Source: XYD2-FULL-39-9 sp964363685 (GTDB lineage: Bacteria; Patescibacteriota; Patescibacteriia; Magasanikbacterales; GWA2-37-8). Taken from it: 7,466 nucleotides of DNA. This document shows positions 1 to 4,492 of the stretch, one piece after another (position 1 is the stretch's first letter; every line of letters starts with the position of its first letter). A program made the translations under genes and the position numbers. Location of the stretch: the NCBI GenBank assembly GCA_964363685.1, contig CAYIJG010000051.1:1-7466 (forward strand). Reading direction: 5' to 3'. The notes beneath the pieces are model-generated. The model made no database searches. It had not been told where the DNA came from and worked only from the letters and a program-made list of their open reading frames with translations.

Positions 1-82
1 AAGCATCAAGAATCGCATCTGATATTTGATCACAGACTTTGTCTGGATGCGCGAGTGTGACTGATTCAGCTGTTTTTAACAT
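1..82 (-). CDS. metK: S-adenosylmethionine synthetase, N-terminal fragment (runs off the window)
   Basis: This is the first 27 codons of SAM synthetase, which makes S-adenosylmethionine from methionine and ATP in the cytoplasm. The translation starts MLKTAESVTLAHPDKVCDQI and continues SDAILDA. That matches the family's N-terminal signature: an E-S-V..GHPDK-like segment whose His and Asp bind ATP and metal, followed by the conserved CDQISDAILD stretch. Here the residue before HPDK is Ala rather than the usual Gly. The ATG is preceded only by A/T bases (ATATTTTT) and has no Shine-Dalgarno sequence. Most of the gene (about 380 residues in the family) lies beyond base 1. The SAM-I riboswitch and terminator about 220-380 bases upstream on the same strand independently support the call. 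Confidence 0.95.
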   Translation of the reverse strand, partial: MLKTAESVTLAHPDKVCDQISDAILDA

Positions 83-96
83 AAAAATATTGTTAC

Positions 97-164
97 TGTC
101 ATCCTGAACTTGTTTCAGGATCCCCAAATAATTTATGGGATGCCGAAATAAATTCGGCATGACA
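97..164. repeat. Double-hairpin palindromic element in the metK leader
   Basis: The element is bounded by TGTCAT (97-102) and its inverse ATGACA (159-164). It contains two perfect hairpins: ATCCTGAA/TTCAGGAT (101-108 with 114-121) and ATGCCGAA/TTCGGCAT (140-147 with 153-160). The layout suggests a small dispersed palindromic (REP/MITE-like) repeat. Similar CCTGAA...TTCAGG elements occur in many bacterial genomes, but copy number here cannot be judged from one window. It ends only about 15 bases upstream of the metK start, so it lies in the untranslated leader. Confidence 0.75.
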
Positions 165-187
165 ATTAAATTAAAATAAACTAAGAT

Positions 188-248
188 ATCCGCCTCTCGC
201 TTCGCCGCACACCCATTCGGCTCTACGGCAGCGGCAAACTCGGCGGAT
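188..248. repeat. GC-rich imperfect inverted repeat in the metK leader
   Basis: The outer arms ATCCGCC (188-194) and GGCGGAT (242-248) are perfectly complementary. Inner arms GCCGC (204-208) and GCGGC (231-235) pair as well. The block is strikingly GC-rich within an AT-rich leader, which suggests an inserted mobile or dispersed palindrome rather than native leader sequence. No open reading frame or known RNA motif is seen in it. Confidence 0.6.
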
Positions 249-250
249 TG

Positions 251-301
251 TTAATTGACACAAAATTTATTTCGCTTAGACTCATAAATTTTGGTCATTA
301 A
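251..301. repeat. AT-rich inverted repeat next to the riboswitch terminator
   Basis: The left arm (251-270, ending CAAAATTTAT) pairs with the right arm (284-301, starting ATAAATTTTG). There are ten perfect base pairs near the loop, then an imperfect continuation to TTAAT/ATTAA. The loop is 13 bases. It starts immediately after the terminator's U-tract on the minus strand, so it forms only in read-through transcripts. It could be a second attenuation or stability element, or simply another inserted palindrome. Confidence 0.5.
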
Positions 302-331
302 CAAAAAAATTTCCCTTGCAGGAAAGAAATT
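302..331 (-). terminator. Intrinsic terminator of the SAM-I riboswitch (expression platform)
   Basis: On the minus strand, AATTTC (331-326) pairs with GAAATT (313-308). CCT/AGG (322-320 with 316-314) extends the stem after a three-base bulge. A run of seven T follows (308-302). The 5' side of this stem (TCTTTCC, 327-321) is also perfectly complementary over seven bases to GGAAAGA (347-341) at the 3' edge of the riboswitch aptamer. The two structures are mutually exclusive, which is the expected terminator/antiterminator arrangement of an S-box switch. Confidence 0.8.
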
Positions 332-336
332 CGACC

Positions 337-461
337 TTTATCTTTCCCTTACCCTCTGTTTTGTAACAGAGTAAAGGCTAGAATTGACACCTTATCCCGA
401 GTACTCGGGACAGGTTGTCGGCAGGTTAACGGGCTAGTTCCCTAACTGCTCTCTTGATATT
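337..461 (-). promoter_or_regulatory. SAM-I (S-box) riboswitch controlling metK
   Basis: Read on the minus strand, the hallmarks of the SAM-I aptamer appear in order: TATCAAGAGAG (P1 and the start of J1/2), AGGGAACTAGCCCG and CGACAACC (P2 with its internal loop and pseudoknot region), AAGGTGTCAATTC (P3 into the core), a long P4 hairpin with CTCTGTT/AACAGAG arms, and GAAAGATAA closing P1. P1 pairs TATC with GATA. P3 is lengthened by the 16-base perfect palindrome TCCCGAGTACTCGGGA (395-410). SAM binding should stabilise P1, free the terminator at 302-331 and turn off metK. When SAM is low, GGAAAGA pairs with TCTTTCC as an antiterminator. Confidence 0.93.
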
Positions 462-467
462 GAAATA

Positions 468-496
468 ATTGTACCAAATGGTTTTTGTTTTGTAAA
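468..496 (-). promoter_or_regulatory. Sigma70-type promoter for the riboswitch-metK transcript
   Basis: On the minus strand, TTTACA (496-491) and TACAAT (473-468) are separated by exactly 17 bases, each one base from the consensus hexamer. A start about seven bases downstream (near 461) puts the RNA's 5' end at the first base pairs of the riboswitch P1. This fits the aptamer being the very start of the transcript. The promoter lies just after the peroxiredoxin stop codon, so metK need not depend on read-through from upstream genes. Confidence 0.75.
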
Positions 497-512
497 TTTT
501 AATTGTGGATAA

Positions 513-947
513 CTAAACTTGTTTTAAATCCTCCAAAACTTCGGCCGCGTGCATCTCCGGCTTTACATTTTCATAGGCTTTAAAAATCTGACCTTGCGGA
601 TCTACAAGATAAGAAATACGTTTGGTAAAAATTCCACCAGCTTCGTATTTGTTTATCGCTTCTTTTTTATCATCAGATAGTAATGTAAAATTCAGCCCAT
701 ACTTCTGCGCAAATTTTTGATGACTACTAATCGGATCCGCGCTAATACCGAGTATTTTTATTTTTAACTCATCAAATCTTGGCAAATTGTCTTGTATAGA
801 ACAAGCTTCAATAGTACAACCTGGCGTATCATCCTTTGGATAAAAATATAACAAAACCCACTGACCAAGATAATCGGACAATTTATGGTCTTTAGCATCT
901 TGATCTGGGAGGTTAAAATCTGGGGCTGGGGTTTTGGGTGGGAGCAT
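513..947 (-). CDS. bcp: Thioredoxin-dependent peroxiredoxin, BCP/PrxQ type
   Basis: This 144-residue cytoplasmic protein should reduce hydrogen peroxide and organic hydroperoxides using thioredoxin-type donors. The N-terminal half holds the AhpC/TSA thioredoxin fold start (PAPDFNLPDQD, residues 7-17). The active site is YPKDDTPGCTIEACS, with peroxidatic Cys44 and, five residues later, Cys49 as probable resolving cysteine, as in atypical 2-Cys BCP proteins. Downstream are the usual LGISAD and KY...LLSD segments and a FTKRISYLVDPQG strand pair. Length is normal for the family, a little short at the C-terminus. The ATG follows an A/T-only stretch without a Shine-Dalgarno sequence. It begins 24 bases after the tRNA 3' half, with no evident promoter between, so it may be cotranscribed with the tRNA locus. 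The family assignment is firm; in vivo donors are unknown. Confidence 0.93.
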   Translation of the reverse strand: MLPPKTPAPDFNLPDQDAKDHKLSDYLGQWVLLYFYPKDDTPGCTIEACSIQDNLPRFDELKIKILGISADPISSHQKFAQKYGLNFTLLSDDKKEAINKYEAGGIFTKRISYLVDPQGQIFKAYENVKPEMHAAEVLEDLKQV

Positions 948-971
948 AAAATAATTTAAAAATTAACTTGA

Positions 972-1007
972 GCACCCTGTCAGAATCGAACTGACGTTTG
1001 TGGTTTA
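972..1007 (-). pseudogene. 3' half of an interrupted tRNA (possible CAU anticodon)
   Basis: On the minus strand this reads TAA (candidate positions 36-38), ACCAC (anticodon stem 3' strand), AAAC (variable loop), a perfect T-arm GTCAG-TTCGATT-CTGAC, then AGGGTGC (acceptor 3' strand). It has no 5' half of its own, because tRNA-Thr lies directly upstream. Its acceptor strand pairs six of seven bases with GCCCCCT of the 5' half at 1158-1164, and its anticodon strand pairs four of five with GCGGT there. No CCA is encoded and the discriminator base would be T, which argues for decay. It could also be a remnant of a separate tRNA. Confidence 0.6.
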
Positions 1008-1028
1008 CCCGCCTGCCAAACGCCTTGA

Positions 1029-1100
1029 GCCGATGGTGGGGATCAAACCCACGACCTATCGCTTACGAAGCGATTGCTCTATCAACTGAGCTACATCGGC
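1029..1100 (-). tRNA. tRNA-Thr (anticodon CGU)
   Basis: This is a complete 72-base cloverleaf without encoded CCA. The acceptor stem is GCCGATG/CATCGGC, the D-arm GCTC-AGTTGATA-GAGC, the anticodon arm ATCGC-TTCGTAA-GCGAT with anticodon CGU (reads ACG), the variable loop AGGTC, and the T-arm GTGGG-TTTGATC-CCCAC. All stems are perfectly paired. The D-loop has A instead of the near-universal G19, and the T-loop has U instead of C56. These two positions normally pair with each other, so the change looks compensatory. It sits between the two halves of another tRNA. Confidence 0.96.
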
Positions 1101-1111
1101 GTTAAAATGGT

Positions 1112-1164
1112 TGAAACCGCTGTCCTGCCTGCCGCAGGCAGGACTCCCACTGAACTAAGGGGGC
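1112..1164 (-). pseudogene. 5' half of an interrupted tRNA with a palindrome in its D-arm
   Basis: On the minus strand this reads GCCCCCT (acceptor), TA (positions 8-9), GTTC (D-stem) and AGTGGGA (a normal D-loop with G18 G19). A 23-base palindrome follows, ending in GGAC, which can still pair with GTTC using one G-U. Then come A26, GCGGT (anticodon stem) and TTCA. If TTCA is joined to TAA at 1007-1005, the loop becomes TTCATAA, a canonical CAU (Met or Ile2) anticodon loop. The sequence stops being tRNA-like after TTCA, and 11 bases later tRNA-Thr begins. A truncated, palindrome-disrupted pseudogene is the conservative reading. Confidence 0.6.
1122..1144. repeat. 23-base near-perfect palindrome inserted in a tRNA D-arm
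   Basis: GTCCTGCCTGC (1122-1132) and GCAGGCAGGAC (1134-1144) are perfectly complementary around a single central base. It lies exactly between the D-loop and position 26 of the 5' tRNA half, replacing the expected GAAC strand. Its sequence style matches the other GC-rich palindromes in the window, which suggests a dispersed element. Confidence 0.75.
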
Positions 1165-1187
1165 CTCGTTAAAAAACTAAGATAGAA

Positions 1188-1592
1188 TTAACTTTGTTTT
1201 AAACCTACAAATTCTGGAATACCATCAATATCTTTAAATACAATCCTATCTCTCGTGATTAATTTCATAGTAATTGTCTCAATAATCTCATCCTCATCAA
1301 TAATTTTTCCTTCACTAACTATCTTTTGATATAAATTATCAAATCGTGCTGCGTTACTCGTGTTTTTTGCACCCAAATCCAGTGTCCATAAAAAATGATC
1401 TAGATTAAAATCTTTCATGGAAGAGCTTTTTCCTTTTGGATTATCTTTGGTCATAAATCCTAATCTATCCTTTATTTTTGCTTGCATACGATCTTTAACG
1501 GTGGTTCTTTCTTTATAGAAAATTCTTTCTGCATCTGTCATAGAAAATTCCTTACCTGAATTTGGCTGTACAACTCCATGATCCGTACTCAT
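1188..1592 (-). CDS. Unknown 134-residue protein, third gene of the phosphotransferase operon
   Basis: I do not recognise a family. The protein is hydrophilic with no signal peptide or membrane segment, so it is probably cytoplasmic. Residues 19-47 are highly charged and probably helical. Residues 57-72 (SSSMKDFNLDHFLWTL) lead into a mixed region, and 94-105 (EGKIIDEDEIIE) is acidic. The end, RIVFKDIDGIPEFVGLKQ, looks like a beta-hairpin. It starts 23 bases after the stop of the phospho-histidine-domain gene and is probably cotranscribed with it. The first ATG follows an A/T-only stretch, as most genes here do. The alternative start at Met18 (1541) is preceded by AAGGA seven bases upstream and would remove 17 residues of poor predicted structure. 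A subunit or regulator of the enzyme is a guess from position only. Confidence 0.7.
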   Translation of the reverse strand: MSTDHGVVQPNSGKEFSMTDAERIFYKERTTVKDRMQAKIKDRLGFMTKDNPKGKSSSMKDFNLDHFLWTLDLGAKNTSNAARFDNLYQKIVSEGKIIDEDEIIETITMKLITRDRIVFKDIDGIPEFVGLKQS

Positions 1593-1615
1593 ATATTAAA
1601 ATTTAAAAAATAAAT

Positions 1616-2722
1616 TTAGTTCTTAATAATTCTCACCACCCCATTATTTGCATCTACTTCTACCATATCTCCAACATGCAAAATTTTGGTAGCATTTTTT
1701 GTTCCCACCACACAAGGCTTACCTAACTCTCTCGCTACTATAGCAGCATGACTCAAGATGCCACCCAAATCAGTAATAATAGCTGAGGACTTTTGCATCA
1801 GCGGCAAATAGTCTGGCGAAGTCATAACGCAAACCAATATATTACCTTCTACAAAATCATTAAAATTTTCTGAATTAATAATTTTTACCTTGCCAACTGC
1901 TTTGCCTGGACTTCCAACCTTACCAGCTAAAATATTTTCACTCTCCACTAAATTATTCATTGGCGCCACAAAATTTTCATATAACTTGCCAAGAATTCGA
2001 TTATAGTCAATAAACCAAGTACCAAATTGATTAGAGGCAACTGTTTCAAAATACCCACAGAGGTAATCTTTGGCAAAGGTAGCTTGCAACTCATCTGTCA
2101 ATTCAACTTGAATATTTTTATCTTGAATATAAATTAATTTCAGAACTTCTTGCAAATAAGACTCCGCTTCTGGATTGGGCGGGTTCAATTGCCACTTTGT
2201 AAAATTATTATAAGCAAAGGCGATAGGTTCACCTTCGTCATAAAATCCTTGAGTCAACTGATTATGACTACCTTTAATGATTTCACCAAACACACCATTT
2301 TGATTTACGATAAAAATTGTCGACCAAACATGATCGCTTGGATGTGGTACAAAATCAGCCCTGTATTTAGCAGGGTCTATATTTTGATTCGCAAACCACA
2401 CGAGCGAGTCATTTATACTAGCGCCACGGGTGCGTAATTTTGGTAAATTCAAATCTGTTGGTATGAGACGCAAGGCGCACAACTCATCACCATGATCTTG
2501 TAAAAATTTTTGGAACTCAGGCGTGCGACCAGCTACTACTTCTGCGGAAAACTGATGCGGTTTATCAAATGGCAAACCTGTTATACTATTTAACACTTTT
2601 AATCGTTCGCGTTTTTCATTATCCTCTAAACGTAAAGTTGTAGCATCACTATGATTCATTTTTTCAAACCACTCAGTCAGAGAAATTTGGGTTTGGTAGA
2701 GTTTGGATAAGTCGGAAGACAT
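1616..2722 (-). CDS. Phosphotransferase subunit with C-terminal PEP-utilising (phospho-His) swivelling domain
   Basis: This 368-residue protein ends in a clear PEP-utilisers mobile domain (about residues 264-368). The active-site motif TDLGGILSHAAIVARELG puts the phosphorylated histidine at His325, followed by KPCVVGT. In PEP synthase and pyruvate phosphate dikinase this histidine carries phosphate from the ATP-grasp domain to the acceptor. The first 260 residues are unlike the PEP synthase linker and I cannot assign them. They include charged helices, HPSDHVWSTIFIVNQNGVFG (residues 127-146) and GSHNQLTQGF (151-160), and may form the acceptor-binding domain. The PEP/pyruvate-binding TIM barrel that normally follows the His domain is absent. 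The gene lies one sense codon after, and in the same frame as, the stop of the ATP-binding gene, so the pair probably makes one enzyme. Its true acceptor is unknown. Confidence 0.85.
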   Translation of the reverse strand: MSSDLSKLYQTQISLTEWFEKMNHSDATTLRLEDNEKRERLKVLNSITGLPFDKPHQFSAEVVAGRTPEFQKFLQDHGDELCALRLIPTDLNLPKLRTRGASINDSLVWFANQNIDPAKYRADFVPHPSDHVWSTIFIVNQNGVFGEIIKGSHNQLTQGFYDEGEPIAFAYNNFTKWQLNPPNPEAESYLQEVLKLIYIQDKNIQVELTDELQATFAKDYLCGYFETVASNQFGTWFIDYNRILGKLYENFVAPMNNLVESENILAGKVGSPGKAVGKVKIINSENFNDFVEGNILVCVMTSPDYLPLMQKSSAIITDLGGILSHAAIVARELGKPCVVGTKNATKILHVGDMVEVDANNGVVRIIKN

Positions 2723-2725
2723 ATA

Positions 2726-3706
2726 TTATTTTGCTTTTAACGTCGTTATCGCCCGGCTCTGTGTAATATAAAATTTTCCGTTTTTAAAAGCCCACTCAAC
2801 ATCACAAGGAAAACCGTAATGATTTTCAATTTTTAAAACCATTTCTGCTAATTCTAAAATTTGTTCCTGGTTTAAAACTTGTGCCGAGGCTTTTGGTTCT
2901 AGGATATCTTGCCACTCATTACCACCAGCTGGGTCTCTAAATAATCCTTTTGTCTGCGTACTTACATTAATATCAAAAATTTCTCTTGGCTGTTTAGTTA
3001 TTACATAACTATCCGGAGTCACAGAGCCAGAAACAATCGCTTCTCCTAATCCATAGCCAGCTTCTATAATCATCTGGTTTCTATCTTCGGTGACCGGATG
3101 CACTGAAAAAGCAACGCCTGACATTTCTGATTGGATCATGGTTTGGATAACAACGGCTACCGAAATTTTGTCTTTATGCAAACCTTCTTGCCCGCCGGAG
3201 CCTTGGCGAAGGTGGGTTTCAAACCGATAAAAAATCGCTCGAGGAGTAAATAGCGATGCCCAGCATTTTCTGATATTCTCTAACAGGTTATTTTCGGTAG
3301 TATTGAGATATGTATCCAATTGTCCTGCCCAAGCAGCGCTGGCTGAATCTTCGGCTGTGGCTGAAGATCTCACAGCCACAAACTTGGCATCAAGCTCTTT
3401 AAATGACTGTTTAATTTCAACGACCATATCTTTCGGTATTTCCTTGTTCAAAATCAAGGCTTGAATTTTCTCAGATGCATTTTCTACTGTATGCATTTCT
3501 TGATGATTGACGGTACGAAGGATCGCGTCTATTTCAACATCTAGGTCTGTAATTTCTAAAAAATTTTCAAAAGCAGAGCTAAGCAATACAAAACCAGGAG
3601 GCACGGCAATACCAACAGTAGTCATTTCACCTAAAGAAGCGCCTTTGCCACCGGCAATGGCCACATCACTTTTATTTATATTTCTAAAATTACGGATGAA
3701 TTGCAT
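2726..3706 (-). CDS. PEP synthase/PPDK-type ATP-binding (N-terminal) subunit
   Basis: This 326-residue protein is a stand-alone PPDK_N (ATP-grasp) domain, which hydrolyses ATP and phosphorylates a histidine on a swivelling domain, here presumably His325 of the next gene's product. Motifs in order: GGKGASLGEM (19-28, nucleotide-binding Lys), PPGFV (36-40), AVRSSATAED (111-120), AGQLDTYLN (127-135), SGVAFSVHPVT (196-206), GYGLGEAIVSG (217-227), DVEWA (302-306) and QSRAITT (316-322). The last usually reads QxRPITT, so a Pro is replaced by Ala. Residues 165-174 are an inserted HLRQGSGGQE encoded by a palindrome and lie within a segment that normally runs straight into a G-(hydrophobic)-x-H/K-D-K pattern. 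It is the only gene here with a good Shine-Dalgarno (GAGG, five bases before ATG). Called ppsA-like, but a lone domain does not prove PEP synthase activity. Confidence 0.9.
   Translation of the reverse strand: MQFIRNFRNINKSDVAIAGGKGASLGEMTTVGIAVPPGFVLLSSAFENFLEITDLDVEIDAILRTVNHQEMHTVENASEKIQALILNKEIPKDMVVEIKQSFKELDAKFVAVRSSATAEDSASAAWAGQLDTYLNTTENNLLENIRKCWASLFTPRAIFYRFETHLRQGSGGQEGLHKDKISVAVVIQTMIQSEMSGVAFSVHPVTEDRNQMIIEAGYGLGEAIVSGSVTPDSYVITKQPREIFDINVSTQTKGLFRDPAGGNEWQDILEPKASAQVLNQEQILELAEMVLKIENHYGFPCDVEWAFKNGKFYITQSRAITTLKAK
3191..3216. repeat. Palindromic insertion inside a coding sequence (encodes RQGSGGQ)
   Basis: The plus-strand arms CCCGCC (3191-3196) and GGTGGG (3211-3216) pair with one G-T. 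An inner GCC/GGC stem (3200-3202 with 3205-3207) caps the hairpin. In the minus-strand reading frame it encodes residues around LRQGSGGQ of the ATP-binding subunit. It lies where related proteins have no extra residues, so it behaves like an in-frame insertion. GC content is much higher than in the flanking codons. Confidence 0.7.
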
Positions 3707-3728
3707 ATTTCCTCATTTTTTACGATAT

Positions 3729-3757
3729 TTTATAACCTAGCCTAGTGTACCAAAAAT
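3729..3757 (-). promoter_or_regulatory. Candidate promoter for the phosphotransferase operon
   Basis: The minus strand carries TATAAA (3734-3729), one base from a consensus -10, about 23 bases before the ATG and just after the upstream terminator. No good -35 hexamer lies 16-18 bases further up (only T-rich sequence). A second candidate -10, TACACT within GGTACACT, lies about 15 bases upstream and resembles GGTACAAT of the metK promoter. Either would give a short leader containing the GAGG ribosome-binding site. Confidence 0.35.
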
Positions 3758-3776
3758 TCCCTCTTAAAGAAAGAGG
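3752..3776 (-). terminator. Intrinsic terminator downstream of the sortase gene
   Basis: On the minus strand CCTCTT (3776-3771) pairs perfectly with AAGAGG (3765-3760) across a five-base loop, followed by GAA and five T. It separates the surface-protein cassette from the phosphotransferase operon. The opposite strand also has a short T-run after the stem, so it could act weakly in both directions. The stem lies about 65 bases past the sortase stop. The sequence between is AT-rich and shows no gene. Confidence 0.7.
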
Positions 3777-3842
3777 ATTTTCACTTAATAACTAGACCCT
3801 ATAAAAGTCAACAAAATCAGAGGAATAAAACAGTAATAATCA

Positions 3843-4457
3843 TTATTCTTTATCAGCAAATACCACCAGTCGCTTAGAATACTGTTTGGTGCGTTTATCC
3901 CAAACCCCGTCACAGGTTATGAGATTGAGATGAGCCTTGTCATCATTTGAGACAAAAACATCCGAAGCGTCCTCGTTAAATCCATAAGTACGAATTTTTC
4001 GTACCACAAAAGAAATATCATTTCCTTTATCGTCCTGAACCAATATTTTGTCTCCGATTTTTAATTTGTTTAAGTTTGCAAACACACCTTTGGCGCCATT
4101 ATACCAATTGAGATGACCGGCGATGGCTGCGCTACCTACTTCTCCCGGACGGGGTCCTAAATCAAACCAAGCCGTATTGCGAGGAATTTTTGGTATTCCC
4201 ATCTCTCCTTTAGGAGTGAGGCCTACATTTTCAATAACAGCACTGACTTTAATTTTTGGAATCTTAAGACGAGCTGGCAGACCTACCTCAATTTCCTCAA
4301 CAGGCAGACTGGCAGGAACAATGATCGGGGGTGTTTTTAAATAATAACTCTGGACAGGGGGGTTAAAAGTTGGAAGAAAAATTATTATCGCAGAAAATAT
4401 AATCGCCACAATACTTACGCCAAATAATAGCATCCTTGCTGGAAATTTGGACTTCAT
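3843..4457 (-). CDS. Class E/F-like sortase (membrane-anchored transpeptidase)
   Basis: This 204-residue protein has a short basic N-terminus, one membrane anchor (about 10-29) and an extracytoplasmic sortase domain. The catalytic triad is visible: His115 in AIAGHLNWYN, Cys182 in LNLITCDG and Arg196 in KQYSKRLVVF. The segment GRPGEVGSAAIAGH-like (here GPRPGEVGSAAIAGH, 101-115) and the spacing resemble the small sortases of classes E/F. Exact class needs a profile search. It should cleave C-terminal LPxTG-like signals and join the protein to a surface nucleophile. It starts 35 bases after the LPNTG protein's stop and is followed by a terminator, so it closes a three-gene cassette whose first two products carry sorting signals. 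No canonical Shine-Dalgarno precedes the ATG (AATATATG context). Confidence 0.92.
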   Translation of the reverse strand: MKSKFPARMLLFGVSIVAIIFSAIIIFLPTFNPPVQSYYLKTPPIIVPASLPVEEIEVGLPARLKIPKIKVSAVIENVGLTPKGEMGIPKIPRNTAWFDLGPRPGEVGSAAIAGHLNWYNGAKGVFANLNKLKIGDKILVQDDKGNDISFVVRKIRTYGFNEDASDVFVSNDDKAHLNLITCDGVWDKRTKQYSKRLVVFADKE

Positions 4458-4492
4458 ATATTTTTAAGGGTTTCTTCCTTTGCCACTAATGA

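Noticed and set aside
97..301. CRISPR array or transposon ends in the metK leader
   Set aside because: The three palindromes differ in sequence, there are no regularly spaced direct repeats, and no transposase or cas gene is present.
972..1028. An independent complete third tRNA downstream of tRNA-Thr
   Set aside because: Only a T-arm and 3' strands are present. There is no room for an acceptor 5' strand and D-arm before tRNA-Thr ends.
2150..2437. Plus-strand open frame opposite the phospho-His subunit gene
   Set aside because: No recognisable protein features, and it overlaps a well-supported gene on the other strand. The other plus-strand frames at 3507-3740, 4123-4344, 4908-5198, 6316-6561 and 7063-7275 were dropped for the same reason.
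2726..3706. Calling the ATP-binding subunit a truncated full-length PEP synthase broken by a recent frameshift
   Set aside because: Both flanking genes keep intact motifs in the same frame, and the following gene has a novel middle domain rather than PEP synthase sequence. A missing TIM barrel cannot be explained by one frameshift.
3781..3842. Promoter starting from TTGACT in the sortase-phosphotransferase gap
   Set aside because: No acceptable -10 lies 16-18 bases downstream, and the site is upstream of the terminator hairpin, so a transcript would have to read through it.
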